Assembly (NCBI RefSeq): GCF_011393025.1
Contig: NZ_JAAOEO010000008.1
Location: 1 to 64,000 of the forward strand
DNA length: 64,000 nucleotides
Source of the DNA: Neobacillus terrae
GTDB lineage: Bacteria > Bacillota > Bacilli > Bacillales > Cytobacillaceae
Direction of reading: 5' to 3'
The notes below the pieces were generated by a model, which was not told where the DNA came from, ran no database searches, and saw nothing but the letters and a program-made list of their open reading frames with translations. Each line of letters starts with the position of its first letter. Positions within the stretch are counted from its first letter, which is position 1. Position numbers and translations under genes: made by a program. This document shows positions 9,401 through 17,802 of the stretch, one piece after another.

Positions 9401-9526
9401 CTGTTGCGGAAAAAGGGCTTAGATTATCAATTTTTCTATCCAATATATGGAGCTTGTTTCTTTCTTTTTATTAACAATATGATAAAATAGGATTAAGTAA
9501 AGAATATCTGTTAACCAATAAATATT

Positions 9527-9562
9527 TGCTGTCATCCTCGGATGGCAGCTTTCGTCTTTTTA
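9527..9562 (+). terminator. Hairpin between yfkF and zosA
   Basis: GCTGTCATCC-tc-GGATGGCAGC followed by TTTCGTCTTTTT. It could be the yfkF terminator or an attenuator in the zosA leader; its position about 100 bp before zosA allows both. Confidence 0.65.
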
Positions 9563-9657
9563 TGAGGGTATTGATTCTGATTATTTTTCTCAATTAAAAA
9601 TTTCCAAGGTGACTGGTTACTTTAGTAAAAAAACGTTTGAATACGGGAGGGAATAAA

Positions 9658-11574
9658 ATGGGCAGCGAAGCAAAAGCATTAGATAAAAGGAAAACAGCTC
9701 CTGAAGGCTTCCTTGATAAAATGAAACCCCATGCCGAATTGATTGCGGCAGCAATAAGCGGGATTATGATAGCAGTAGGCTTTTTACTCGACAAGGGCGA
9801 TTACCGGGCAGAATCCATTATTGCTTATTTGCTTGCCTTTGTTATTGGCGGCTTCGCCAAGGCAAAGGAAGGTATCGAGGAAACTATTGAAAATAAAGAA
9901 TTAAACGTAGAAATGTTAATGGTTCTGGCTGCTATAGGCTCTGCCATTATAGGATATTGGACAGAAGGCGCCATATTAATCTTTATTTTTGCAGTGAGCG
10001 GTGCATTAGAAACTTACACAATGAATAAAAGCAATAAAGAGATATCCGCCCTAATGGAACTGGAGCCGGAAGAAGCACTTTTGATTTCTGGCGGTGATGA
10101 TAGGCTTGTCCCAGTTGCAGATCTTAAAGTCGGTGATATCATACTTGTTAAGCCGGGTGAAAGGATCCCGTCAGACGGCAGAATCCAAAAAGGACGTACA
10201 AATATTGATGAAGCTGCTATAACTGGGGAATCAATCCCCGTTTCAAAAAGTGATGAAGACAACGTATTTGCTGGTACGGTTAATTTAACTGGTTCCATTA
10301 ACATTGAAATAACCAAGGAAAGTACTGATACACTTTTTCATAAAATTATTGAGCTTGTTCAAAACGCCCAGAGTGAAAAGTCTCCTTCTCAGCTTTTTAT
10401 AGAACGCTTTGAAGGAACATACGTGAAAGTCGTTCTGGCAGTCGTATTTGTAATGATGTTTCTCCCCCATTTTATTTTAGGCTGGAGCTGGAATGAATCC
10501 CTTTATCGTGCAATGGTCCTTCTTGTTGTTGCATCTCCCTGTGCTCTCGTCGCATCCATTATGCCCGCAACCTTATCGGCCATTTCGAATGGTGCAAGGC
10601 ACGGAATTCTTTTTAAAGGCGGCGTCCATCTTGAAAATTTAAGCCATTTAAAAGCAATTGCATTCGATAAAACAGGAACATTGACCAAAGGAAAACCTGA
10701 AGTAAATGATTTAATTGTAAAAGAAGGATTAAATAAGGCGGATATCCTTTTAAAGATAGCTTCAATTGAAAACCATTCGAATCATCCATTGGCTCAGGCA
10801 ATTGTTCAATATGCAAAGACAAAATCAGACGAAAGCCTCTTTGATCCTGAAAACATTGAAGATGTACCTGGATGGGGCCTTCAAGCAAGTCTAAATGGCA
10901 AGGTATGGAAAATTGGCAAAGCTGAGTTTGTCGGTAAAGAAGCTGCTGAAAGCTTTGCAGGAGGTATTTCAAAACAACTGGCCAGCCAGGGTAATACCCT
11001 TGTTTTTGTCCAGATAAACGGGCAGCTTGGGGCGATGATTGCTCTAAAAGATATTGTTCGGGATGAAACAAAGGCTGCCATTGACATTTTAAAAACTCAA
11101 GGAATCTACACCGTTATGATTACAGGCGACAGTGAAAAAACTGCAAATGCGATTGCTGCTGAAAGCCATGTAGACCGATTCTTTGCGAATTGCCTTCCGG
11201 AGGAGAAGGTCAATCATGTTAAGAGGCTAAAAGATGAGTTTCAAACTGTGGCAATGGTTGGGGACGGAATTAATGATGCACCAGCACTTGCTACAGCTAA
11301 CGTAGGGATAGCGATGGGAGAAGGCACCGATGTTGCCTTAGAAACAGCAGACGTCGTACTAATGAAAAACGACCTCCCCCGGATATCAGAAGCCATTAAT
11401 TTATCAAGAAGAATGAACCGCATAATTAAACAGAATGTTGTTTTTTCCATTGCTGTTATCGCATTTCTAATTTGCTCCAATTTTTTTCAGGTCCTTGACC
11501 TCCCATATGGAGTGATTGGACATGAGGGCAGTACTATACTAGTTATTCTTAACAGTCTCAGGCTTTTAAAGTAA
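9658..11574 (+). CDS. zosA: P1B-type metal-transporting ATPase, ZosA type
   Basis: 638 residues. Order: two N-terminal helices, the phosphatase/actuator loop with ITGES (about 188-192), the metal-site helix SPC (293-295), the phosphorylation site DKTGT (Asp337), the HP motif NHP, and GDGINDAP before the last helices. It lacks an N-terminal heavy-metal-binding domain. The SPC triad in place of CPC and the overall length match B. subtilis ZosA (YkvW), a zinc-uptake ATPase induced under peroxide stress. GGGAGGG six bases before ATG 9658 fixes the start. Zinc as the substrate, and PerR-type control, are inferred from the family. A dispersed repeat begins at the stop codon. Confidence 0.92.
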   Translation: MGSEAKALDKRKTAPEGFLDKMKPHAELIAAAISGIMIAVGFLLDKGDYRAESIIAYLLAFVIGGFAKAKEGIEETIENKELNVEMLMVLAAIGSAIIGYWTEGAILIFIFAVSGALETYTMNKSNKEISALMELEPEEALLISGGDDRLVPVADLKVGDIILVKPGERIPSDGRIQKGRTNIDEAAITGESIPVSKSDEDNVFAGTVNLTGSINIEITKESTDTLFHKIIELVQNAQSEKSPSQLFIERFEGTYVKVVLAVVFVMMFLPHFILGWSWNESLYRAMVLLVVASPCALVASIMPATLSAISNGARHGILFKGGVHLENLSHLKAIAFDKTGTLTKGKPEVNDLIVKEGLNKADILLKIASIENHSNHPLAQAIVQYAKTKSDESLFDPENIEDVPGWGLQASLNGKVWKIGKAEFVGKEAAESFAGGISKQLASQGNTLVFVQINGQLGAMIALKDIVRDETKAAIDILKTQGIYTVMITGDSEKTANAIAAESHVDRFFANCLPEEKVNHVKRLKDEFQTVAMVGDGINDAPALATANVGIAMGEGTDVALETADVVLMKNDLPRISEAINLSRRMNRIIKQNVVFSIAVIAFLICSNFFQVLDLPYGVIGHEGSTILVILNSLRLLK

Positions 11575-11855
11575 GAAAAGCGCAAGCGCCCGTTCAGCGA
11601 AGCAACTACCTGAGTAAACTTCCTGTAACGGCTCTCTGAATAGACGACATGCAGCTTTGCGACGAGCTGAACATAAGCTTCTGTGAAAAAATTGTGGCGC
11701 AGGAGCACTTGAGTTCGATGCTGACTTATCGTATGGAGAAGCGGGATGGACACTAGCTGCACCAAGTATCACCTAAAGGTCATACTTGGTGCAAGATACT
11801 CAAGGAAGCTTTACAGAGATGAAAACTCGCTGGGCGCTGGAGCTAGACAATTTAA
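11575..11855 (+). repeat. Dispersed GCGCAAGCGCC repeat, copy 1 (long form)
   Basis: Starts AAAAGCGCAAGCGCCCG right after the zosA stop and ends GCTGGAGCTAGACAATTT. Related copies begin near 22075, 34343, 36484 and 47583. The inner part (GGGATGGACACTAGCTGC ... AAGGTCATAC) recurs at 13970-14015. It is a noncoding intergenic family of the kind common in Bacillaceae. Confidence 0.8.
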
Positions 11856-11896
11856 AAGGGCAAAACTTTATGCTTTCTTATCCATTAAAATAATCA

Positions 11897-11931
11897 AAAC
11901 AGGCCGGGATCCTTCCCAGCCTGTTTTTTAT
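11897..11931. terminator. Bidirectional terminator
   Basis: ACAGGCCGGGA-tcct-TCCCAGCCTGT followed by TTTTTT on the plus strand and TTTTG on the minus strand. It can serve zosA and the small gene at 11939-12040. Confidence 0.8.
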
Positions 11932-11938
11932 TTCATTT

Positions 11939-12040
11939 TTAGTGATATCCGTTCGAACCGTTTGCAGAGCCAGAGGTTTTCTGTTTAGGGCTTCCTTTTC
12001 CTTTTTGCTTTGTGTTTCCATCCTTTTTCGATTTAGCCAT
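11939..12040 (-). CDS. Small basic protein, 33 residues
   Basis: Reads MAKSKKDGNTKQKGKG, then a Ser/Gly/Asn-rich tail ending NGYH. GGGAGGG lies six bases before the ATG and a terminator follows directly, so it is very probably a real gene although short. It is lysine-rich with no hydrophobic segment, reminiscent of the small basic proteins of spore formers (YuzL or minor SASP-like), but I do not recognise the family with certainty. It stands upstream of the yfkH terminator on the same strand, as its own unit. Confidence 0.65.
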   Translation of the reverse strand: MAKSKKDGNTKQKGKGSPKQKTSGSANGSNGYH

Positions 12041-12076
12041 TGTTAACCCTCCCGAAAATGTTTTATAACAAAAAAA

Positions 12077-12118
12077 ATAGGCAGGGTGTTTGCCTCTCCA
12101 AACAATCCCTGCCTATAG
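12077..12118 (-). terminator. Terminator of the ytxH-like/yfkH operon
   Basis: On the minus strand TAGGCAGGG and CCCTGCCTA enclose an inner GTTTGG...CAAAC stem and are followed by eight T. Confidence 0.85.
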
Positions 12119-12162
12119 TTTTTACATTCCCCATTGATTCATGAAGGAAAGTTAAGGGGTTT

Positions 12163-12990
12163 TTAACAATTTTTTTTATGCCGGTCAGCGTAAAACGCAT
12201 TGATTTCTCCGCCTATAATAATTATAAAAGCGGACAAATACAGCCAGGTCATAAGAACAATAATGGCTCCAATATTTCCATAAGTGTTGGCATAGTTTGC
12301 AAAGTGCCCTACATATAAGGAAAACCCAAGCGAAGTTATAATCCATCCGACTGTTGCAAAAATTGCCCCTGGGATGGCACTTTTGCAGCGCATCTTCAAG
12401 TTTGGTGCAATCCAGTAGAGCCCAGTAAAGACGACAAATAAGATAAGAGCACTGACCAGCCAGCGAAGCGCTCCCCATAATGTCAAAAACTGCTTGGTCA
12501 AGCCAAGATAAGAAAATAAGAATAGTCCAATTCCTTTACCTAAAACCGGAAGAAGGAGTGCGATGAGGAATACAAAAATCATCCCAAATGTTAAAAGAAT
12601 TGACATTCCTCTCGCTACGATAAACGAACGGCTTTCTTTGACATCGTATGACTTATTAAAAGCCCTAACTAAAGCGTTGATTCCATTCGACGCAGACCAA
12701 ATGGTACCAATGATACCAAAGGATAATAGCCCTCCGCTATGATTGCTCATAATTGTCTTTAAATTTTTGTTAATCAGTGCAAGTGCTTCCTTTGGCGCAA
12801 TGCCCTTTATAATGCCCATAATGTTTTGGTGTGGAATAGGAAGATAAGGCAAAAGGGTAAAGAGGAAAATAAGCAGCGGGAAAAGAGAAAGCAGGAAAAA
12901 ATAGGCCAATTGTGCGGATAATCCTGGCAGATCATCACCTTGGATTCTCTCCCAGAGCTTTTTAAGTAAAGGTTTAAATCTACCTATCAT
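12163..12990 (-). CDS. yfkH: YihY/UPF0761 family membrane protein (YfkH)
   Basis: 275 residues with six predicted membrane helices. Family marks are LSAQLAYFFLLSLFPLLIF near the N-terminus, WSASNGINALVRAFN, and GSFAT-like GAIFATVGWI towards the end. The family was once called ribonuclease BN, but a nuclease role is not supported; the real function is unknown. The name follows length and synteny with B. subtilis yfkH. The start lies 15 bp after the YtxH-like gene, so the two form an operon ending at the terminator at 12077-12118. Confidence 0.88.
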   Translation of the reverse strand: MIGRFKPLLKKLWERIQGDDLPGLSAQLAYFFLLSLFPLLIFLFTLLPYLPIPHQNIMGIIKGIAPKEALALINKNLKTIMSNHSGGLLSFGIIGTIWSASNGINALVRAFNKSYDVKESRSFIVARGMSILLTFGMIFVFLIALLLPVLGKGIGLFLFSYLGLTKQFLTLWGALRWLVSALILFVVFTGLYWIAPNLKMRCKSAIPGAIFATVGWIITSLGFSLYVGHFANYANTYGNIGAIIVLMTWLYLSAFIIIIGGEINAFYADRHKKNC

Positions 12991-13005
12991 TTCCTCATCT
13001 CCTCT

Positions 13006-13434
13006 TCAAACCTGTAAGGTCTTCTCATCTTCCATTAAGGATTCCGGTTTTGCCTCCGGTCCACTTAAAGGGTCTTTCCTTACAGTCTTTTCATATTTAA
13101 CAACCGGAAGCGTGCTAGCTTTTGAAAAAGCTTCCTTTGTTTCTTTAAAAATTTCTGTAACCTGCGGAGTTACGTCCTTCAATTCCTCCACTTTGTCCGC
13201 AATATAAGACAAATCTTCGACTACATCCTCCACTGTTGAACGAAGCTTAGAAGCTGCAGTTTTCAGCTGTCCTGATACTTTACCGGGATTCTTCATTACC
13301 TGAGAAATGTTTCCAGATGCATTTTTACAGCCTTCCAATACGGATTGTCTTGTTTCTTTTTTTAATAAGCTTAGGGTGCCTCCGGCAATTGCTCCCCATA
13401 AAATCCCCTTCCAGAAACCGCTTGTACCCGACAT
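13006..13434 (-). CDS. YtxH-like protein
   Basis: 142 residues. It has an N-terminal glycine-rich hydrophobic segment (GILWGAIAGGTLSLLKKETR), then a helical amphipathic region (about 35-100) with repeated Val-Glu-Asp heptads, and a Pro/Glu/Lys-rich tail. GGAGA lies just before the ATG. It is a shorter paralogue of the protein at 4263-5051. It is co-transcribed with yfkH 15 bp downstream, which suggests a membrane-linked role. No function is known for the family. Confidence 0.75.
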   Translation of the reverse strand: MSGTSGFWKGILWGAIAGGTLSLLKKETRQSVLEGCKNASGNISQVMKNPGKVSGQLKTAASKLRSTVEDVVEDLSYIADKVEELKDVTPQVTEIFKETKEAFSKASTLPVVKYEKTVRKDPLSGPEAKPESLMEDEKTLQV

Positions 13435-13654
13435 TTGTATCTCTCCTTAAAAAAATTTTAAATTTTACAGCCAGTTCTTTTCATCCCGCAAGCACTTTTC
13501 CCCATTTTCTCAACTGATTAACCATGTGATTACATGTTTTAATCCTTCCCCCTTTAAAACCTGGCCAAACATCCAAGCTCTCTGTAGAATTTTAATTGAC
13601 TTTTTTACTGCAACATGGAAAGATGGGATTAATTAAATGGAGAGGAAGGACAGT

Positions 13655-13888
13655 ATGGATTTATCACAAAAATCAATTGAAAATGTTGAATATATGATTG
13701 AACAAATAAAAGAAAAATTAAATGTCTTAAACCTTGGAGCCATCAAGCCTTCCCATTTTGACGAAGAAATGTATGAGGAACTAAAAGAAATCTATGAGCT
13801 CGTTATGCGAAAAAACTCTTTTAGTCCAAACGAAATGCAAGCTTTAGTAGAAGAGCTTGGAAATCTTCGAAAACAAAACAATAAGTAA
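13655..13888 (+). CDS. yfkK: UPF0435 family protein YfkK
   Basis: 77 residues, all-helical, with [20 protein letters not shown] and [18 protein letters not shown], as in the UPF0435 family (B. subtilis YfkK, about 71 residues). ATG 13655 follows GAGAGGAAGG; an upstream in-frame ATG at 13637 overlaps that ribosome site and is less likely. TTGACT upstream (about 13594) is a possible -35. Synteny with the yfk cluster supports the name. Function is unknown. Confidence 0.85.
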   Translation: MDLSQKSIENVEYMIEQIKEKLNVLNLGAIKPSHFDEEMYEELKEIYELVMRKNSFSPNEMQALVEELGNLRKQNNK

Positions 13889-13904
13889 AGCAAAAATCCG
13901 CCAA

Positions 13905-14040
13905 GTCCTGTGTAACTGAAGCTAGACAAGACGAAGAGCTAGCGATTCGTCTTGTCGTCGGGAGAAATGGGATGGACCCTAGCTGCATGAAGTACCACTT
14001 AAAGGTCATACTCCCATGCAAAGAAACTGTTCAATGCTGA
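13905..14040. repeat. Dispersed repeat, partial copy
   Basis: Shares GGGATGGACCCTAGCTGC, then AAGTACCACTTAAAGGTCATAC, with 11745-11795. It also contains a local inverted repeat, ACAAGACGAA ... TTCGTCTTGT. Confidence 0.6.
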
Positions 14041-14091
14041 AAACTAGCCAGGATCTTAAGCTAAAAAAGGAAATTTAAAGTAATTTCTAAA

Positions 14092-14122
14092 AACCCGCTG
14101 CTTTTCCAGCAGCGGGCTTTTA
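14092..14122. terminator. Terminator between yfkK and map
   Basis: CCCGCTGC-ttttcca-GCAGCGGGC followed by TTTTATTTT on the plus strand. Confidence 0.8.
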
Positions 14123-14160
14123 TTTTCAATGTGCTGCATTTCTCTTCAAAATTTCCGCAT

Positions 14161-14910
14161 TTAGCCTTGGTCAGTTAAAATGATTGGTCCATTTTTAGTA
14201 ATGGCAATGGTATGTTCATATTGGGCGGAATACTTAGCATCAATAGTTCTTGCTGTCCATCCATTATTGTCCATTTTGGATTCATAACGGCCAATATTGA
14301 CCATCGGTTCAATTGTAAATACCATGCCCTCTTTTAATCTTGGACCTTTTCCAGGAAGCCCATAGTGAGGCACCTCAGGTTTTTCGTGAATAACTGCCCC
14401 AATTCCATGACCAATAAAGTCACGTACGACTGAAAACCCCTCTGCCTCTACATAGGTTTGAATGGCATGGCCGATATCTCCTACACGGTTCCCTTCCACA
14501 GATGCCTCTATTCCCCTATATAAAGCTTCTTTTGTTACATTCAACAAACGCTGTGTGTCGTCAGAAACTTTTCCTACCGCATATGTCCATGCAGAATCTG
14601 AAAGAGCACCATTTAGGTTTACTACCATATCAATTGTTACAATATCTCCTTCATTGAGCGGTGATTTCCGAGGAAAGCCATGACAAATTTCATCATTAAT
14701 GCTGGCGCAGGTAGCATATTTATACCCCTTATATCCCTTCTGCTCCGGTGTTGCCCCATGCTCTTTTAGAAATTTATCAACAAACTCCTCAATTTCCCAG
14801 GTAGTGATTCCGGGTTTAATCATCTTAGCGATTTCCCGGTGGGTGGCTGCCAAAACCTCTCCTGACTTTTTCATTAATTCAATCTCACGCTGAGATTTTA
14901 GAACTATCAT
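14161..14910 (-). CDS. map: Type I methionine aminopeptidase
   Basis: 249 residues; removes the initiator methionine from nascent proteins. The five metal ligands of the pita-bread fold are present: Asp94 (TIDMV), Asp105 (LSDSAWT), His168 (GHGIG), Glu201 (IEPMV) and Glu232 (YEHTI); His77 (CHGFP) is the substrate-contacting histidine. It lies in the yfk region, away from the ribosomal-protein cluster, so it probably corresponds to the second enzyme of B. subtilis (YflG/MapB) rather than the essential copy. It is single and ends before the terminator at 14092-14122. Confidence 0.93.
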   Translation of the reverse strand: MIVLKSQREIELMKKSGEVLAATHREIAKMIKPGITTWEIEEFVDKFLKEHGATPEQKGYKGYKYATCASINDEICHGFPRKSPLNEGDIVTIDMVVNLNGALSDSAWTYAVGKVSDDTQRLLNVTKEALYRGIEASVEGNRVGDIGHAIQTYVEAEGFSVVRDFIGHGIGAVIHEKPEVPHYGLPGKGPRLKEGMVFTIEPMVNIGRYESKMDNNGWTARTIDAKYSAQYEHTIAITKNGPIILTDQG

Positions 14911-15013
14911 TCATTTCACGCCTTTCTGACTTGCCGCTATCTACTCTTCCTATTGTATGGAATTCCTCTTTAATATTAGCCCTTGTGAAGCAATATTTCA
15001 AAAAAAAAAAATA

Positions 15014-15043
15014 AAAAATCCCCCCATACTGGAGGGATTGGCG
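15014..15043 (-). terminator. Terminator of yfkM
   Basis: On the minus strand AATCCCTCC-agtat-GGGGGGATT is followed by TTTTATTTTTT. Confidence 0.85.
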
Positions 15044-15048
15044 ACGAA

Positions 15049-15564
15049 CTATTGTAGTAACTTTAAAGATTCCCGAGTAAAGGCAGGAATATCGTTAGGA
15101 TCTCTGCTTGTTACAAGCTGGTTTCCGCAAACAACCACTTCCTCATCTGAGAAAGATGCTCCTGCATTTTCAAGATCCACTCTAATCGATTTATAGCCCG
15201 TTACATGTCTGCCATCAAGTGTCTTAGCTGTTATGAGAAGCTGAGGACCATGACAAATTGCAAAAACAGGCTTTTTTGCGTCCATAAATGCTTTAGAAAA
15301 ATTAACAAACCGTTCATCTGCTCTTAAAATATCAGGAGAAAATCCTCCTGGTAAAAATAGCGCATCGAAATCTTCAGGGGAAACTTCATCAACACTCTTA
15401 TCAATTTTAACAGAAACTTCTCCCTGCTTGCCTTGGACTGTTTTGCCAGTTTCTTTTTCAATGGTCACTACTTCATGTCCAGCCTCCTGAAATGCTTTTG
15501 CCGGTTCGCTATATTCTGAGTCCTCAAACATGGATGTAATTAAACAAGCGATTTTTTTAGGCAT
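15049..15564 (-). CDS. yfkM: DJ-1/PfpI family protein (YfkM)
   Basis: 171 residues of the DJ-1/PfpI fold. The nucleophile elbow is AICHGPQ (Cys104-His105) and the acidic partner is Glu14 in SMFEDSEYSEP, the PfpI arrangement. The family includes proteases and glyoxalase/deglycase-like enzymes; B. subtilis YfkM is known as general stress protein 18. The LPGGFSPD stretch binds the active-site oxyanion. Monocistronic with its own terminator. The exact reaction is not settled for the family. Confidence 0.9.
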   Translation of the reverse strand: MPKKIACLITSMFEDSEYSEPAKAFQEAGHEVVTIEKETGKTVQGKQGEVSVKIDKSVDEVSPEDFDALFLPGGFSPDILRADERFVNFSKAFMDAKKPVFAICHGPQLLITAKTLDGRHVTGYKSIRVDLENAGASFSDEEVVVCGNQLVTSRDPNDIPAFTRESLKLLQ

Positions 15565-15690
15565 ATTGTGTCAGCTCCTTTTAAAATAATTTCAGTTATT
15601 GTTTTCCCTCTGCTCTCGTATTTAAACAGAATTTATTTTAGAAAAAACAGTTTTAGCTAATAAAAGATGTTAATTTTTATTAGCATTTTC

Positions 15691-15705
15691 GTTCTTAATA
15701 TGGAA
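15691..15705. promoter_or_regulatory. Inverted repeat upstream of sinR
   Basis: GTTC-ttaatat-GGAAC about 60 bp before sinR. GTTCTT resembles the SinR operator GTTCTYT, so autoregulation is conceivable. Short AT-rich sites arise by chance, so this is tentative. Confidence 0.3.
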
Positions 15706-15763
15706 CTTTTTGTTTCTATTTGTTATCATGATTAATATAGAGAAAATAAGGTGAGTGAGACGA

Positions 15764-16090
15764 ATGATTGGTGACAGAGTAAAAAAACTCCGGTTAGAAA
15801 AGAAAATGTCAATATCCGAACTAGCTGAACAGGCAGGCGTTGCCAAATCCTATATAAGTTCTTTGGAAAGAAATCTTCAGAGAAATCCTTCCATTCAATT
15901 TCTTGAAAAAATTGCAGCTGTACTGCATGTTCCTGTTGATCATTTCATACATGATGAAATGAACCCAGATGATCTGGACTCTGAATGGATGAAGCTTGTA
16001 AAAGAAGCTATGAGCTCTGGTGTTTCTAAGGATCAGTTTCGCGAATTCCTGGAATTTAATAGATGGCGTATTAATCAACCAAACAAATGA
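15764..16090 (+). CDS. sinR: SinR-type transcriptional regulator
   Basis: 108 residues. The N-terminal helix-turn-helix (about 4-60) has SISELAEQAGVAKSYISSLE and RNPSIQFLEKIA, nearly as in B. subtilis SinR. The C-terminal multimerisation part DSEWMKLVKEAMSSGVSKDQFREFL also matches. SinR represses biofilm-matrix genes and is inactivated by SinI binding to the C-terminal helices. I chose ATG 15764 because AAGGTGAG lies eight bases upstream; a GTG at 15755 overlaps that site. Unlike B. subtilis, the SinI-type gene is downstream and convergent, not upstream. A terminator follows directly. Confidence 0.92.
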   Translation: MIGDRVKKLRLEKKMSISELAEQAGVAKSYISSLERNLQRNPSIQFLEKIAAVLHVPVDHFIHDEMNPDDLDSEWMKLVKEAMSSGVSKDQFREFLEFNRWRINQPNK

Positions 16091-16121
16091 GGCATGCCAT
16101 TGGCAAGCCTCTTTTTATTTC
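16088..16121 (+). terminator. sinR terminator
   Basis: GAGGCATGCC-att-GGCAAGCCTC followed by TTTTTATTT, overlapping the stop codon. Confidence 0.85.
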
Positions 16122-16171
16122 TCGTAATGATCACTAATAATAATATAAGTGCTTTCTGGCAGAAAAATGGC

Positions 16172-16330
16172 TTATTGATTGTTTTCACTCACTGCAACTA
16201 ACTCTTTTGTTACGTTTTGCTTGAAAAAATTTCTTACCATTTCCATTTCAATTCCCAAGTTGCGTGCTTCCAATATTAGATCTATCCATTCTTGATCTAA
16301 TCCTTCGACCATTTTCATTGTTTTTACCAT
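16172..16330 (-). CDS. sinI: SinI-type anti-repressor
   Basis: 52 residues. The core LDQEWIDLILEARNLGIEME then VRNFFKQN matches the SinI/SinR dimerisation helices, and there is no DNA-binding domain, so it should bind and disarm SinR. ATG 16330 follows GGGGTGGG by three bases. The mRNA leader upstream is a cyclic-di-GMP-I riboswitch (16361-16440). The gene points towards sinR, with the two 3' ends 80 bp apart. This places matrix derepression under second-messenger control, which differs from the Spo0A-driven sinI of B. subtilis. Assignment as SinI family is strong; the partner SinR is inferred from the location. Confidence 0.88.
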   Translation of the reverse strand: MVKTMKMVEGLDQEWIDLILEARNLGIEMEMVRNFFKQNVTKELVAVSENNQ

Positions 16331-16360
16331 TTTCCCACCCCTAAAATACAATCGTATTCC

Positions 16361-16440
16361 AGGCAGCCCAGCCATCCTAACAGTTACTCTCTGCCTTAGA
16401 TCTGCAGCTTTGCGTCCCAGTTTTTCAACGGGTTTGCCTT
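16361..16440 (-). promoter_or_regulatory. Cyclic-di-GMP-I (GEMM) riboswitch upstream of sinI
   Basis: On the minus strand the element opens AGGCAAACCCG and continues GGGACGCAAAGC, then ATCTAAGG and AGGATGGCTGGGCTGCCT. These are the conserved parts of class I cyclic-di-GMP riboswitches: P1 closed by GGCA/TGCC, the first hairpin with a GAAA-type loop, the GGGACGCAAAGC core and the GGNTGGCNGGGCTGCC second stem. I see no terminator between it and the gene, so control may act on the ribosome site 30 bases downstream. Confidence 0.88.
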
Positions 16441-16506
16441 TTTCTGCTTTATTGTTTGATTTAATAAATAAATTCGCTTACATACTTAAGTATTATCGGT
16501 ATGTTT

Positions 16507-16523
16507 ATTATATATAGTTCTTT
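16507..16523 (-). promoter_or_regulatory. Probable sinI promoter -10 with an overlapping SinR-like box
   Basis: On the minus strand TATAAT (16512-16507) lies about 65 bases before the riboswitch. AAAGAAC, the complement of the SinR box GTTCTTT (16517-16523), lies directly upstream in the -10/-35 spacer. No good -35 hexamer is visible. A second consensus box, GTTCTCT, is at 16731-16737. Confidence 0.4.
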
Positions 16524-16777
16524 TTTCATACTGTGTTGTTTTTTGTCACAAATATCCAGTAAATTATAAACAAATTATTTCAATATTCCCCAAATTATTG
16601 TCCTAATTTTTTAACTTTTTAGTAAAATATACTTATTTACAATTTAATTTATTAAAAAAATTAAATTTCTCGTCGATTTAACCTAAAAATAACCAGTAAA
16701 TTGTAAAAACATCATTATTGTATTCCGGATGTTCTCTTATTTTTAAGCTTTGTTCTTAAAAATTCTTTTTAGAAAAG
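16524..16777. other. A+T-rich gap upstream of the sinI promoter
   Basis: Very A+T-rich, with no gene. It contains the GTTCTCT box at 16731 and ends at the dispersed element. Confidence 0.4.
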
Positions 16778-16859
16778 CTTGGCATTCGCCAAGTCCTTTT
16801 GGCGGATGCCCTAGTTTTTCTTATGCGTTCAGAATTTATGGATATAAATTCTTATTAGC
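16778..16859. repeat. Two-hairpin dispersed element, copy 2
   Basis: Close match to 2043-2120. GGCATTCGCC-n8-GGCGGATGCC forms one hairpin and AGAATTTA-n6-TAAATTCT a second. It starts directly after the psuG terminator, as copy 1 does after the terminator at 2122. Confidence 0.75.
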
Positions 16860-16886
16860 CAAAAAAAGCCCCTTACAGGAGCTTTA
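16860..16886 (-). terminator. psuG terminator
   Basis: On the minus strand AGCTCCT-gtaa-GGGGCT followed by seven T, overlapping the end of psuG. Confidence 0.75.
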
Positions 16887-17802
16887 TATCTTGTGTTTTC
16901 AATTCAACTGCAATTTGGGCGCCAATTTCAGCATTGTTTTTGACTAAAGCTATGTTTGCTTCGAGACTTTTACCCTCAGTCAGTTCTTTTACTCTTTTTA
17001 ATAAAAATGGAGTAACTTCCTTTCCTTTAATCCTTTTTTCATTTGCTTCTATTAAAGCGGTCTCTATAATTTGCTTAATATATTGTTCTTCCAGCGCCGC
17101 ACCTTCAGGTATAGGATTAGCAATTACAACACCACCAGCCAGTCCCAGATCCCACTTTACCCGTATAAGCTTAGCCGCCTCTTCAGGTGAGTTAATCTTA
17201 AAATTGACCTTATATGGACTAGTTCTTGTGTAAAATGCCGGAAGTATCTCCGTTTGATATCCTGCTACCGGCACACCCTGAGTTTCTAAATATTCCATGG
17301 TTAATCCAAGATCAAGGATCGACTTTGCCCCTGCACATACAATTGCCACATTGGTTTTAGCCAATTCCTGCAAATCTGCTGAAATATCCATCGTCTTTTC
17401 AGCTTCCCTATGCACGCCTCCAAGGCCGCCTGTAACAAATACTTCAATACCTGAAAGCTGCGCACAAATCATTGTAGCAGCAACTGTAGTAGCTCCATGC
17501 TTTTCAGTCGCAAGAAGATAAGGCAAATCCCTTCTGCTGGCTTTTTCAATATCCTTGCTCACAGCTAGAAATTCAAGCTCGTCTTCAGAGAGACCAATTT
17601 TAATTTTTCCATCTATAATCGCAATTGTGGCAGGTACAGCACCATTGTTTCGGATGATTTCTTCGACTTCATTTGCAGTCTTAACATTGTGAGGATAAGG
17701 CATACCATGTGAAATAATAGTGGATTCAAGTGCTACGATTGGCATCCCTGCAGCTTTCGCCTGCTTTACTTCCTCTGAATAGGTTAAATATTGCTTTATC
17801 AA
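16873..17802 (-). CDS. psuG: Pseudouridine-5'-phosphate glycosidase
   Basis: 309 residues. Splits pseudouridine 5'-phosphate into uracil and ribose 5-phosphate, the second step of pseudouridine breakdown. Active-site marks are [14 protein letters not shown] (Glu26), [18 protein letters not shown], the metal-binding TMDISADL (Asp139) and the Schiff-base lysine in CAGAKSILD (Lys160). The gene overlaps the end of psuK by four bases, so the two are translationally coupled in the order psuK-psuG. Family call is firm. Confidence 0.95.
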   Translation of the reverse strand: MIKQYLTYSEEVKQAKAAGMPIVALESTIISHGMPYPHNVKTANEVEEIIRNNGAVPATIAIIDGKIKIGLSEDELEFLAVSKDIEKASRRDLPYLLATEKHGATTVAATMICAQLSGIEVFVTGGLGGVHREAEKTMDISADLQELAKTNVAIVCAGAKSILDLGLTMEYLETQGVPVAGYQTEILPAFYTRTSPYKVNFKINSPEEAAKLIRVKWDLGLAGGVVIANPIPEGAALEEQYIKQIIETALIEANEKRIKGKEVTPFLLKRVKELTEGKSLEANIALVKNNAEIGAQIAVELKTQDIKLL

